From contig NZ_CP022282.1 in assembly GCF_002216065.1 (NCBI RefSeq), positions 3,968,001-4,032,000 on the forward strand: a DNA stretch of 64,000 nucleotides, given 5' to 3'. Position numbers and translations under genes: made by a program. The notes below the pieces were generated by a model. It did not search any database, was not told the origin of the DNA, and worked only from the letters and a program-made list of their open reading frames with translations. Positions 26,336 to 35,045 of this stretch are shown here, one piece after another; the first letter of the stretch is position 1; each line of letters opens with the position of its first letter. This DNA comes from Chryseobacterium sp. T16E-39 (GTDB lineage: Bacteria; Bacteroidota; Bacteroidia; Flavobacteriales; Weeksellaceae).

Positions 26336-27466
26336 TTAGCCATTTACCATTAAAGAATACGTCCTCCTTCTTTTATGATTCACGGGGTTATAATCCTGCC
26401 AAAGAACCTGTACGCTTTTATTTTCCTCTAATTCAGGATTGGTTTCAGCGAATTCAATTCCCATACTGGTAAAACGGACAAAAATTTCTTTAAAAATAAT
26501 TGCGGTAACACCTCTTCGCTGATACTCCGGATGTATTCCGATAAGATAGAAATTAGCGCGGTCATTCTTCTTGCCAGCTTGTAAAAAATGCCACCATCCA
26601 AATGGGAAAAGTTTACCTTTTGATTTTTGTAAAGCTTTTGAATAAGATGGCATGGTAATAGCGAATGATACAAGTTGGTTATTTTCATCAACAACGCAGA
26701 TTACATAATTTTTATCTATAAAAGGAAAGTATTTTTCCCTGTATGTTTTTATTTGTTCATCAGAAATAGGTGTGTATGTAGACAGGTGTTTGTAGGTTTC
26801 GTCCAGTAATTTGAACATAGGTTCTACAAAAGGAAGAATCTCTTCTTTAGATTTGAAATTAAGGACCTTAAGTTTGTATTTCTGTGCAATCAACCCACTG
26901 AATTTTTCCACTTTTTCGGGTAAAACTTTTGGGAAGTTCATTTCGTATTCTACCCATTCCTTTTCTTTGACCATTCCCAGTGCTTCAAGATGTTTTGGAT
27001 AGTATTCGTGATTGTAGATCCCTATCATTGTTGCCAGTTTGTCAAATCCCATGGTCAGCATTCCTGCTTTGTCGAGATTTGTGAAGCCCATTGGCCCTTC
27101 AATCATATCAATTGTATGTTCCTTGGCATAATCAATCACTTTTTGAATAAGTGCCTTAGAAACTTCTTTGTCATCAATGAAATCTATCCAGCCAAATCTT
27201 ACTTTCTTTATGCCAAGTTCTTTTTCTTCTTTGTGATTAATAATTACCGCAATTCTTCCAACTACTTTTTGGTCTTTAAAGGCAAGGTACTGTTTTGATT
27301 CTGAATAGTTAAGTGCCGGGTTTTCTATAGCATTCCAGATTTTAAATTCATCTTTTATGAAAGACGGAACGTAATACGGATTGTTTTTGTATAAATCCAT
27401 CGGGAATTTTACAAACTGTTTTAAATCGTTCTGGGTTTTTACTTCTAGAATTGAAACTTTTGACAT
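26336..27466 (-). CDS. GNAT-like N-acetyltransferase family protein
   Basis: About 376 residues. The C-terminal half holds an acetyl-CoA-binding-type fold: FYLIGIHPEYQRRGVTAIIF matches the GNAT motif A (hxxxPxxQ/RxxG/A). The N-terminal half contains VKFPMDLYKNNPYYVPSF and a duplicated acetyltransferase-like region (IEGPMGFTNLDKAGML). The frame opens 27 bases further upstream; the chosen ATG 27466 (MSKVSILEVKTQ) fits the promoter position. Substrate unknown. Confidence 0.75.
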   Translation of the reverse strand: MSKVSILEVKTQNDLKQFVKFPMDLYKNNPYYVPSFIKDEFKIWNAIENPALNYSESKQYLAFKDQKVVGRIAVIINHKEEKELGIKKVRFGWIDFIDDKEVSKALIQKVIDYAKEHTIDMIEGPMGFTNLDKAGMLTMGFDKLATMIGIYNHEYYPKHLEALGMVKEKEWVEYEMNFPKVLPEKVEKFSGLIAQKYKLKVLNFKSKEEILPFVEPMFKLLDETYKHLSTYTPISDEQIKTYREKYFPFIDKNYVICVVDENNQLVSFAITMPSYSKALQKSKGKLFPFGWWHFLQAGKKNDRANFYLIGIHPEYQRRGVTAIIFKEIFVRFTSMGIEFAETNPELEENKSVQVLWQDYNPVNHKRRRTYSLMVNG

Positions 27467-27490
27467 AGTTTTTGAGGGTAATTTAAAAGA

Positions 27491-27498
27491 CAAAGATA
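27491..27498 (-). promoter_or_regulatory. Candidate promoter of the GNAT gene
   Basis: TATCTTTG on the minus strand matches TANNTTTG, 24 bases before the chosen ATG. No clear -33 box. It supports starting at 27466 and not 27493. Confidence 0.4.
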
Positions 27499-27572
27499 AA
27501 TAATAAAATGTAATACTTTGGCACAGTTTTTACATCTTACAGGGTAAAAATATCTATAAAATTTAATAAAAA

Positions 27573-28283
27573 ATGATTGGTTATTATGTAATTATTGGGA
27601 TTACAATGCTGGTGAGCTGGTATGTTTCATCAAAATTGAAATCTAAATTTGAGTATTATTCCAATGTGCACCTTCGAAATGGCCTATCTGGGAAAGAAGT
27701 GGCCGAAAAAATGCTAAGAGATAACGGAATTAATGATGTTCAGGTAATTTCAGTTCCTGGACAATTAACAGATCACTATAATCCAGGAGATAAAACGGTT
27801 AACCTTTCAGAAGGGGTGTACATGCAGAGGAATGCAGCCGCAGCAGCGGTAGCAGCTCACGAATGTGGTCATGCGGTACAGCATGCAGTAGGATATTCGA
27901 TGCTGCAATTGAGGTCAAAATTAGTGCCCATTGTTAATATAAGCTCTAATTTGATGCAGTTTGTTATTATGGCTGGTATTGCTGTAATGGTTGCCAGTAG
28001 AAGTATTGAAAACCCTAACGGGAATACAACGGTATTAGCTATAGGGGTAGCCTTGTTTGCAGTTACTACTCTTTTCGCATTTGTAACTCTTCCTGTGGAA
28101 TATGATGCAAGTAACAGGGCGATGAAGTGGCTAAAAGACACCGGAACAGTAACAGCCGAAGAGTATGTAGGTGTACAGGATAGTTTAAAATGGGCTGCAA
28201 GAACATATGTTGTGGCGGCGATTGGATCTTTAGTTCAACTTCTCTATTGGGTATCCTTATTGATGGGGGGACGAAGAAATTAA
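27573..28283 (+). CDS. Membrane zinc metallopeptidase (YugP family)
   Basis: 236 residues. The zinc-binding motif AAHECGHAVQHA (HExxH) lies near residue 93, followed by two membrane helices (NLMQFVIMAGIAVMVAS and VLAIGVALFAVTTLFAFVTL) and VEYDASNRAMKWL, the usual C-terminal part of this neutral zinc peptidase family. N-terminal helix MIGYYVIIGITMLVSWYV anchors it. Substrate unknown. It converges with and overlaps the next gene by 4 bases. Confidence 0.88.
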   Translation: MIGYYVIIGITMLVSWYVSSKLKSKFEYYSNVHLRNGLSGKEVAEKMLRDNGINDVQVISVPGQLTDHYNPGDKTVNLSEGVYMQRNAAAAAVAAHECGHAVQHAVGYSMLQLRSKLVPIVNISSNLMQFVIMAGIAVMVASRSIENPNGNTTVLAIGVALFAVTTLFAFVTLPVEYDASNRAMKWLKDTGTVTAEEYVGVQDSLKWAARTYVVAAIGSLVQLLYWVSLLMGGRRN

Positions 28284-28882
28284 TCTTTAAATTCAAAAGA
28301 AACATATTGCATCTCTGATAGTTTATCGGAGATGTTTTCTTTTTGTGCTGTCTTTAAGGAAGCGGTAAGAATGCAGTTGTCATCCGCATCGAAATTCAAG
28401 ACTTTTGCATCAAACTTTGATAACAGGGTAAAGATAGTGTTCTGCTGGTTAAAGTTAAATTGAATTTCAACTTCTGTTTCCAGTTCTCTGGTAATAATGT
28501 GGGCTTCTTCCAATGTGAATTTTGCAGATTCTTTGTATGCTTTTACCAAACCCGAAACGCCCAGTTTAGTCCCTCCATAATAACGGACAACAATAACCAG
28601 GACGTTTGTTATTTCATGAGCAAGCAACTGATTGTAGATGGGCAGGCCAGCACTGCCTGAAGGTTCACCATCATCATTTGCACGGTAATTTTCACCGTTT
28701 AATCCCATTCTGAAAGCGTAACAATGATGCGTGGCTTTTGGATGCTCAGTTCTTACTTTTTCCAGAGCATTTTTAAGTTCATTGTCATTATTAACAGGAT
28801 AAGCAAATCCTATAAACTTGCTTCCTTTCTCCTTTATTAATGTATTTTCAATAGGGTTTTCGATTGTTTTATACTCGTGCAT
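28280..28882 (-). CDS. YigZ/IMPACT family protein
   Basis: 200 residues, typical of the family. Landmarks: KGSKFIGFAYPVNNDNEL, HHCYAFRMG, NDDGEPSGSAGLPIYNQLL and VRYYGGTKLGVSGLVKAYKE. These are the signature motifs of the UPF0029/IMPACT fold. The C-terminal part is a ferredoxin-like domain. Function in bacteria is not settled. Convergent, 4-base overlap with the zinc peptidase gene. Confidence 0.92.
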   Translation of the reverse strand: MHEYKTIENPIENTLIKEKGSKFIGFAYPVNNDNELKNALEKVRTEHPKATHHCYAFRMGLNGENYRANDDGEPSGSAGLPIYNQLLAHEITNVLVIVVRYYGGTKLGVSGLVKAYKESAKFTLEEAHIITRELETEVEIQFNFNQQNTIFTLLSKFDAKVLNFDADDNCILTASLKTAQKENISDKLSEMQYVSFEFKD

Positions 28883-28909
28883 TTAGTCAGTTGTCATTTT
28901 GCTGATTTA

Positions 28910-28917
28910 CAAAGGTA
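28910..28917 (-). promoter_or_regulatory. Candidate promoter of the YigZ gene
   Basis: TACCTTTG on the minus strand matches TANNTTTG, 27 bases before the ATG at 28882 and directly downstream of the terminator at 28927-28951. Confidence 0.45.
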
Positions 28918-28926
28918 AGATTTTAC

Positions 28927-28951
28927 ACAAAAAAAGAGCGTTTCCGCTCTT
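28927..28951 (-). terminator. Terminator of the bacteriocin-like peptide genes
   Basis: A 7-bp stem (AAGAGCG / CGCTCTT) with a 4-base GAAA-type tetraloop is followed on the minus strand by a run of seven T. It lies 24 bases after the stop of the first peptide gene. Strong rho-independent terminator. Confidence 0.88.
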
Positions 28952-28974
28952 ATAATCATTGTCAGTTAAATTTT

Positions 28975-29148
28975 TTAACATGCTTCAGGGAAACTACCCT
29001 CAACCCAGGCTGGTGGACAGTTCATGTCCTGTGAGTTTGTACAACATTTTGCCTGTAATGATGGTGGGTAATAGGTGCAGCATTGAGCGTGCACTCCTCC
29101 GGTTACTTTTTTTAAATTCTGACGTGTCACTTTTTTAAGATTTTTCAT
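28975..29148 (-). CDS. Double-glycine-leader, Cys-rich bacteriocin-like peptide 1
   Basis: 57 residues. The leader MKNLKKVTRQNLKKVTGG ends in a GG cleavage site at residues 17-18; the 39-residue core has six Cys (C23, C24, C35, C36, C44, C57) including two CC pairs. The leader is almost the same as in the next peptide, while the cores differ, the pattern expected of bacteriocin or RiPP-type precursors exported by a C39-peptidase transporter. None of the processing genes is in this window. ATG 29148 is the only plausible start. Genes this short are easily missed. Activity unknown. Confidence 0.75.
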   Translation of the reverse strand: MKNLKKVTRQNLKKVTGGVHAQCCTYYPPSLQAKCCTNSQDMNCPPAWVEGSFPEAC

Positions 29149-29203
29149 AATGATATATTACTTAGTTTGGAATGTATAAATTGTTTAATATATATGGGAC
29201 GGT

Positions 29204-29377
29204 TTAGTCACATAAATCCATTGGGAGTAGGCACATATTGGTATTTGGACCACAAAAATCTGCTGGACAGTGATCTTTACAAGTAGTCGTTTGTCCGTTT
29301 GGTAAAATGCATGCTACCCGTGCTCCTCCAGTAATACTTTTCAAATTGATTCTGGTGATTTTTTTAAGATTTTTCAT
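29204..29377 (-). CDS. Double-glycine-leader, Cys-rich bacteriocin-like peptide 2
   Basis: 57 residues, same length as peptide 1. Leader MKNLKKITRINLKSITGG shares 13 of 18 positions or better with its neighbour and ends in GG at 17-18. The core has six Cys (C23, C33, C37, C42, C49, C56) in a different spacing. It lies 55 bases upstream of peptide 1 and 69 bases downstream of ribD on the same strand. The identical length, leader and position of C23 argue for gene duplication followed by divergence of the core. Activity unknown. Confidence 0.75.
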   Translation of the reverse strand: MKNLKKITRINLKSITGGARVACILPNGQTTTCKDHCPADFCGPNTNMCLLPMDLCD

Positions 29378-29446
29378 AATATGATAGTTTAGTTTAAGCC
29401 AAATTACTCATATTATTTCAAATCATTGTGATAATTTAATGAGAAA

Positions 29447-30475
29447 TTAAGAATTGTCAGAAGAGTAAAATGACAATGTGTTATCTCTTACTGTTTGATT
29501 TTTAAATGGTTTTGAATCTAAGTGAGGTGCTTTTGTTCCACTATCAAGCTTTAGATTCTCATTTTTAATAACGATCGCTTCATCCCAAAGGCCGGCATTA
29601 ATAAATTGCTGTAAGGTAAAGCTTCCTCCTTCTATAATAACAGATTGGATCTGTTCTTTATATAAAGCGCTCATTAGAGTAGGGATAAAATTATCTTTTT
29701 CAATTTTGATCCAGTGGATATGATCTTTTTCTTCTTCTTTGATGGAGTTAAAAACTAATGTTTTTGCTTCATTATTATAGATCTTAAAATCAATGGGAAC
29801 CTTTAAATCAAAATCAATTAAAATTCTTACAGGGTTGATACCCTCAACATTTCTGACCGTTAAGCTAGGATTGTCATTAAGTGCAGTTTGGGTTCCTACT
29901 AAAATAGCATGTTCGTCGGCTCGTAATTGATGGACAAACTGATTGACGAGCGAATTTGAAATGGATACCGGTTTAAAATCCTTATCTAAGAATCCATCTG
30001 CAGATTCCGCCCATTTTAGAATAATATAAGGTCTTTTCTTTTCGTGATAGGTGAAAAATCTTTTATTGAGTGCAATACATTCTTTTTCCAGGATACCAGA
30101 AATTACTTCTATTCCTGCATCCTGAATAATCTTTTTACCCTTACCATTCACCTTGTCATGGGAGTCCATAGCTCCGATTACAACTTTTTTGAATCCAAGT
30201 TCTTTGATCTTTAAGGCGCATGGAGGTGTTTTTCCATAATGCGCGCATGGTTCAAGAGATACATAGATGGTAGATTCAGGAATAAGATCTTTGTCGATTA
30301 CAGAATTGATGGCATTGATCTCAGCATGAGGTTCACCGGCCTTGTGATGATATCCTTCCCCAATGATTTCATCTTTGTAAACAATAACACTTCCTACTAA
30401 AGGATTGGGATAGGTTCTGCCCAAAGCTTTTTGGGCCAGTTCAATACATCTTTGTAAATATAGTTCGTCCTGCAT
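29447..30475 (-). CDS. ribD: Bifunctional riboflavin deaminase/reductase RibD
   Basis: 342 residues. The N-terminal deaminase has GEPHAEINAI with the zinc-binding His and catalytic Glu, and PCAHYGKTPPC with the two Cys ligands. The C-terminal reductase (YIILKWAESADGFLDKDF, VIIEGGSFTLQQFINAGLWD) completes the enzyme, which converts the diamino-ribosylamino pyrimidine to the ribityl form in riboflavin synthesis. Start ATG 30475 is only 5 bases after a terminator T-run, which is unusual. No FMN riboswitch was recognised upstream. Confidence 0.93.
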   Translation of the reverse strand: MQDELYLQRCIELAQKALGRTYPNPLVGSVIVYKDEIIGEGYHHKAGEPHAEINAINSVIDKDLIPESTIYVSLEPCAHYGKTPPCALKIKELGFKKVVIGAMDSHDKVNGKGKKIIQDAGIEVISGILEKECIALNKRFFTYHEKKRPYIILKWAESADGFLDKDFKPVSISNSLVNQFVHQLRADEHAILVGTQTALNDNPSLTVRNVEGINPVRILIDFDLKVPIDFKIYNNEAKTLVFNSIKEEEKDHIHWIKIEKDNFIPTLMSALYKEQIQSVIIEGGSFTLQQFINAGLWDEAIVIKNENLKLDSGTKAPHLDSKPFKNQTVRDNTLSFYSSDNS

Positions 30476-30480
30476 GATAT

Positions 30481-30514
30481 AAAAAAGGCGAAGACAAATT
30501 TCTTTGCTTCGCCC
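30481..30514 (-). terminator. Terminator between DUF349 gene and ribD
   Basis: A stem of GGGCGAAG / CTTCGCC type with a one-base bulge, four more pairs (GCAAA / TTTG) and a TTTC-type loop is followed on the minus strand by six T. It should end the DUF349 transcript, which stops at 30533. Confidence 0.8.
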
Positions 30515-30532
30515 TTATAATTTTTTTATGAA

Positions 30533-32335
30533 TTAGTCTCCTACAATAATATTGTGAAGATTTTGTTTTAAAGTTTCCAGATGTGCTTTCTTTTCATCAA
30601 TCGTATTGAAAGTATCTGTTAATAAAGGATTATCTCTTGAAGGCTTATTGAAGAATGCGAGGTTGTTTTCTAATTTTACAATTTCAGATTCAAGATCAGA
30701 AATCTGACTCTTCATTTTTCTTGCTTTATCTGTCAATTGGTTTTCAGAAAGGCCATCTTCTTTCAATTCAAGTTCGTTGATCTTATTCAGCTTTAATTTT
30801 TCTCTTAAAGTTTTATTGAACTCGGAGTTGATCGAGATTTTATCTCTAGGAACTTTACCAATATTATTCCACGATGTTTTTATGGTTTCAATTTTCTCTA
30901 TACTTCCTTCATCGTTAGAAATAGTTTTCAGTTCTTCAAGAAGTTCTTTTTTCTGTTTGTAATTTTCTTTCCAGTTATCGGTGGAAGCATTACTTTTTTC
31001 TCTGTAGTTATTGAAGAACGTGTTGCAGGCATCACGGAATTCATCCCATATTTTATTGGTCATGCTTTTTGGTACATGGCCAATTTTTTTCCAGTCTTCC
31101 TGAAGCTTTTTGAACAATGGAACGGCAATATCCCATTCTTCGTTATTCATATTGTCCTGAGCCGTTTGAATCAATTTTAGTTTTTCTTCTAAATTGGTTT
31201 GCTGAGAGCCTTTTAAGGACTTGTAATAATTGTTTTTTGTTGTATTAAAGTTTCGGAGTGTCGTTTTGAAATCATTCCAGTTTTGATTGGATAGTTTTCT
31301 TGGAACACTACCGGTTTTTAAAAAATCAGAACGTAAATCCTCAACTCTTTTAATCGCATTTTGCCAATAGTTGTGGTTAGGTGTTTCTGAAGGTTCTGAG
31401 AGTTTTTTAATTTCTTCAATAACCTTGTTTTTCTTTTCAAGGTTTTCAGTTTGCTCGGATTCAATAGCAGCAGAAAGTTCTGATTTTCTTTCGTGAATTT
31501 TATTAGAGATCTCTTTAAATTCTTCCCATGTTTTTTCACGGAATTCTTCAGCTACAGGTTCAGCTTCCTCTTTCCAAAGTTTATGAAGGTATTGAAGTTC
31601 ATTCAACGCCTTTTGGATCACGGGTTCATTTTCAAGTTCTTTTGCACGGGCAATGATGTGTTGTCTTTTTTCAAGATTATGACCATATTCCTGCTCCAGA
31701 AATTCTTTATTCAGATCCAGCATTTGATAAAACTGATTCAAATGGTGGAAATAATTATTGTTAAGAATTTTAAATTCAGATTTTGCAACTTGCCCTGCGT
31801 TAGACCAGTCTTCTTTTATCTCACGGATAGATTTGAATAAATTAGTATTGGGCTCTGAATTGGTATATAGATTTTTAAGTCTTTCAATAATGCTCTGACG
31901 GTGTTCCAGATTTTTCTTTTGCTCCTGTTCCTGTCCTTTCTGGAAGTTGTCATGCTTTTCTCTGAAAATATTAACTAAAGCCGAAAGTTTTGATTGTGAA
32001 GGGTGTTCATAGCTGAAGTTTTCAGCTGGGTTTCCTGCTTCTACATAATCATGCTTTTTGTCCTCTACTTCGTCGTGGATGTAATGACTTGCTTTTTCTT
32101 TTAATTGATTGAATCTTCTGTTATCTTCGCCTGCGTTGGGAGCGTTGATGATTTTTTCCATTTCTTTCAATGCATCAGCAAGGGAAATATCGGCATCCGC
32201 ATGCTCTTCAAGGTGCTCAACATCTTCATGCTGATTTTCATCCTGAGGTACAGCGTTTTCCAAGGTTTCTTCTTGAGGTACTTCGATCGAATTTTTATTT
32301 TCTTCGTTTTCAGAAAGATTATTTTCTGTTGTCAT
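30533..32335 (-). CDS. DUF349 repeat protein
   Basis: 600 residues, highly charged. After an acidic N-terminus of about 60 residues come several DUF349 repeats of 70-80 residues, each with a W-KxxG/W pattern (KSIREIKEDWSNAGQ, LFKKLQEDWKKIGHVPKSM, IKTSWNNIGKVPRDK) and FRDACNTFFNNYR-like helices. The family is wholly helical, likely coiled, and cytoplasmic; its function is unknown. The C-terminal QISDLESEIVKLENNLAFF is a coiled coil. Confidence 0.85.
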   Translation of the reverse strand: MTTENNLSENEENKNSIEVPQEETLENAVPQDENQHEDVEHLEEHADADISLADALKEMEKIINAPNAGEDNRRFNQLKEKASHYIHDEVEDKKHDYVEAGNPAENFSYEHPSQSKLSALVNIFREKHDNFQKGQEQEQKKNLEHRQSIIERLKNLYTNSEPNTNLFKSIREIKEDWSNAGQVAKSEFKILNNNYFHHLNQFYQMLDLNKEFLEQEYGHNLEKRQHIIARAKELENEPVIQKALNELQYLHKLWKEEAEPVAEEFREKTWEEFKEISNKIHERKSELSAAIESEQTENLEKKNKVIEEIKKLSEPSETPNHNYWQNAIKRVEDLRSDFLKTGSVPRKLSNQNWNDFKTTLRNFNTTKNNYYKSLKGSQQTNLEEKLKLIQTAQDNMNNEEWDIAVPLFKKLQEDWKKIGHVPKSMTNKIWDEFRDACNTFFNNYREKSNASTDNWKENYKQKKELLEELKTISNDEGSIEKIETIKTSWNNIGKVPRDKISINSEFNKTLREKLKLNKINELELKEDGLSENQLTDKARKMKSQISDLESEIVKLENNLAFFNKPSRDNPLLTDTFNTIDEKKAHLETLKQNLHNIIVGD

Positions 32336-32409
32336 AGCAAATCTTTTATGTGAGCGGCGTTAATATCTTTTGTAAGTAGCTAAAATGCCAATTAATGCAC
32401 TAATTTATG

Positions 32410-33147
32410 TTATTTTTTTTGAAAATTCCAAATTTCCCAAGCTTTTTCTGCTTGTTGTTCAAGCATGTAATATCCGTTCACTGTTTTCGCTCCTTTTTCG
32501 GATGCATTAATAATGAACCTCGTGTAATTGGGATTATATATTAAATCGATGACCAAATGTTGCTTAGAAAGTCCCTCAAATGGGAATTTTAGGCAATCGT
32601 TAATGTTAGGGAAAGTTCCCACCGGAGTAGTCTGAATAATGAGCTTGTGATCCTGAACCATCTCTGTGCTAAGATTATCAAAATTTAATATAGAATTTCT
32701 TGAAATAATTTCTGAGGGAATTCCGTTTTTGTCTAATACATACTTCACTGCTTTTGCAGCACCTCCGTTTCCTAAAATTAATGCAGATAGGTGATGTTCT
32801 TTTTTATGTAAAAGCAATGTCTTCTCGAATCCAACGGCATCTGTATTGTAACCTGTTTTTTTTCCGTTTTGAATCAGAACACAGTTGACTGCACCAATTT
32901 TTTCAGCTTCCTCACTTAATTCATCCAGGTAGTCAATGATTTTTTCTTTGTAGGGAATAGTAACATTAAACCCTAAAACCTCCGGTTGTGAAAATAAATT
33001 TTCAACTTCATCAATTTCTTTAAGATCAAAAATATCATAAGAAATACCTTTTAACATTAATTTTTGGAATTTATTCTCGAAGAATTTTTTAGAAAAAGAA
33101 TACGAAATATTTCTTCCTACTAAGCCTAATTTTTTATTGGAATCCAT
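32410..33147 (-). CDS. aroE: Shikimate dehydrogenase
   Basis: 245 residues, slightly short for AroE. The substrate site is present: GRNISYSFSKKFF and NVTIPYKEKIIDYLDELS with the catalytic Lys, then GAVNCV; the NADPH-binding loop is ILGNGGAAKAVKYVL. The Asp partner is in GYNTDAVGFEKTL. It reduces 3-dehydroshikimate in the aromatic amino-acid pathway. A TATTTTTG promoter-like element ends only 5 bases before the ATG. Confidence 0.92.
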   Translation of the reverse strand: MDSNKKLGLVGRNISYSFSKKFFENKFQKLMLKGISYDIFDLKEIDEVENLFSQPEVLGFNVTIPYKEKIIDYLDELSEEAEKIGAVNCVLIQNGKKTGYNTDAVGFEKTLLLHKKEHHLSALILGNGGAAKAVKYVLDKNGIPSEIISRNSILNFDNLSTEMVQDHKLIIQTTPVGTFPNINDCLKFPFEGLSKQHLVIDLIYNPNYTRFIINASEKGAKTVNGYYMLEQQAEKAWEIWNFQKK

Positions 33148-33151
33148 CTAT

Positions 33152-33159
33152 CAAAAATA
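33152..33159 (-). promoter_or_regulatory. Candidate promoter of aroE (near-leaderless)
   Basis: TATTTTTG on the minus strand matches TANNTTTG. It ends 5 bases before the ATG at 33147 and abuts the T-run of the terminator at 33164-33186, so the transcript would be close to leaderless. Confidence 0.4.
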
Positions 33160-33163
33160 AAAA

Positions 33164-33186
33164 AAAGACCGAACAAATCGGTCTTT
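33164..33186 (-). terminator. Terminator of the endonuclease gene
   Basis: A 9-bp stem (AAAGACCGA / TCGGTCTTT) and a 5-base loop, followed on the minus strand by an uninterrupted T-run. It starts 23 bases after the endonuclease stop codon (33209). Confidence 0.88.
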
Positions 33187-33208
33187 AAAGATTAAAAAAT
33201 TTTTAAGA

Positions 33209-34996
33209 TTATTCTACAATGAATTTTGTAGATATATTATCTGTTTTAAGGATGTAATTTCCTTTTACTAAACCTTTTAACTGAATTTTATTAGAGTTCT
33301 TGAATGGGTTTACAAAGACCTCGATCAATTTTCCTGAAAGGTCATAGATCTCAGCTTTAGAAATTTTACTTAAATGATCTCCTTTTACATACAATTCATT
33401 GTTTTTAACCGGGTTAGGGTATACAATGAAAGGAGATTGGTTTTTAGTGGAGTCTACTGTTCCTAATGTTGAATTACATGTCCAGCTAAGATCATCCATT
33501 GCTATTCTATTGCTCGAAGAAGAAGTCGTGATAATCTTAATTACAGCATTTCCTACAACATTAATATTGTTGATCGTTGTTGTGTTAACTGTAGCACTAT
33601 ATGGGATTGTACCTACAACGGTTCCATTAACTTCGACATTTAATGTTCCTGCGCTACCGGTATATTTTAATTGTGTTGTTAACGTTAAGCTTTGTACACC
33701 TCCGGAAATTGTTGAACTTGTAAGTACTCCATTACGAATTGTGATTGATTTTCCGTTAATCGTTTCGTCTGTTCTGGCTGAAGTTGCAGTCCAGGTAATG
33801 CCATTATTAGTCCACGTTCTGTCAATGTAAGAACTAGGAGTAGGGGTTGTTGGTATCGTGTCAAAAGTTTCTGTTCCACAGCTACCTCCTGTTTGCCCTG
33901 CTAATGTTGTTCCCTGGGCAATATTACTTTGCGGAGATGAATTTCCTCCGGCATCTTTGGCGATAACATAGAAATCATAGTTTGTTGATGGAGATAATCC
34001 TGAAACCACAGCAGAAGTTCCTGTGACATAAGTTTTGAAAGTATTGTTCGCATAAATATCATAACCAAGCACTCCAATATTGTCGGTTGCTGCAGTCCAG
34101 CTTAAAGACATCGAATTCGATGTTGGATTGCTTGCGATAAGGTTTGTAGCTGCTGTCGGTGCCTGAGTGTCGATAACAGGTGTTCCCCAGATCTGAGCTA
34201 CATATTCAGGGTGATCAATATAAGGGTTTCTATTATTCTGGTAAATGTAAGATGCATTGTTTCTTGCAATTTCTTCTGGTGAAACAGGATCTGCGGCATG
34301 CCATGCTAAGAGTTGATTCAATTCCCAAGGCTGTAAACCTGGAAAAGCAGAACCACCCAGTATATTTCCTGTACTGAATGTGGAAAGCTGGTCTTCATAT
34401 CTTGTTACAAAGTAAAGAACCATTCTTGCAACATCACCTTTAAAGGCATTGTTTGGTTCAAATACAGTATCTGTATATCCTGCAGAAGCTGAGTTTCCAA
34501 GTTTAGATCCGTTTTGGGAAACGAATGTAGGTGTTTCTACAACTCCAAACGGATAATTAGACCTCATGCCGTTTACTTTGTAATCTGTAGGGCGGATAAA
34601 GTGTACATCCGACTTCATAGGCAGGTTTTCACTGAAAAGACTTTGAGGAACTATATGTTCTCTATTGTAGCAGGTTCCTTCAGGTCCGTTATTGCTTCCG
34701 CATTGATTGACTGTGAAATTGAAATTGTATGGATCAACCCCTGTTGGGTTTTCAGAATAAATATCTAAAACAGTCCCATCGTTCTCGTAAAAACTGTCTT
34801 TGTCTGTCGTTTGATAGGCTCCCCAAAGGTCATTATAAGTGTGCTGAACATATCCGGTAGAAATGATTTCCTTTAGTTTGGTCTTTAGGGGTGCTCCTGA
34901 TAATCCGGCAGCCGGATCATAGTATCCTGCCGGAATCTGTGCAAATGTATAAAATGAGACAAAAGCAAGTAAAAAAGAGAGTAAAATTCGTTTCAT
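33209..34996 (-). CDS. T9SS-secreted endonuclease I with fibronectin type III domain
   Basis: 595 residues. Signal peptide (MKRILLSFLLAFVSFYTFAQ); endonuclease I domain at about 25-265 with GTCYNREHIVPQSLF (the metal and His active site), DVHFIRPTDYKVNGMRSNYP and FKGDVARMVLYFVTRYED; fibronectin type III domain at about 275-365 (SLSWTAATDNIGVLGYDIY); a beta-sandwich module; and a C-terminal T9SS sorting domain (PFIVYPNPVKNNELY). It likely degrades extracellular DNA for nutrients. It has its own promoter and terminator. Confidence 0.88.
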   Translation of the reverse strand: MKRILLSFLLAFVSFYTFAQIPAGYYDPAAGLSGAPLKTKLKEIISTGYVQHTYNDLWGAYQTTDKDSFYENDGTVLDIYSENPTGVDPYNFNFTVNQCGSNNGPEGTCYNREHIVPQSLFSENLPMKSDVHFIRPTDYKVNGMRSNYPFGVVETPTFVSQNGSKLGNSASAGYTDTVFEPNNAFKGDVARMVLYFVTRYEDQLSTFSTGNILGGSAFPGLQPWELNQLLAWHAADPVSPEEIARNNASYIYQNNRNPYIDHPEYVAQIWGTPVIDTQAPTAATNLIASNPTSNSMSLSWTAATDNIGVLGYDIYANNTFKTYVTGTSAVVSGLSPSTNYDFYVIAKDAGGNSSPQSNIAQGTTLAGQTGGSCGTETFDTIPTTPTPSSYIDRTWTNNGITWTATSARTDETINGKSITIRNGVLTSSTISGGVQSLTLTTQLKYTGSAGTLNVEVNGTVVGTIPYSATVNTTTINNINVVGNAVIKIITTSSSSNRIAMDDLSWTCNSTLGTVDSTKNQSPFIVYPNPVKNNELYVKGDHLSKISKAEIYDLSGKLIEVFVNPFKNSNKIQLKGLVKGNYILKTDNISTKFIVE

Positions 34997-35014
34997 TGTT
35001 TAAAAATTGGGAGC

Positions 35015-35022
35015 CAAAGGTA
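35015..35022 (-). promoter_or_regulatory. Candidate promoter of the secreted endonuclease
   Basis: TACCTTTG on the minus strand matches TANNTTTG, 18 bases before the ATG at 34996. Confidence 0.45.
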
Positions 35023-35045
35023 CAAAAAAACGTATGCGAGGTGTA

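Noticed and set aside
30476..30532. FMN riboswitch upstream of ribD
   Set aside because: The spacer is only a terminator hairpin; there is no room for, and no motif of, the RFN element.
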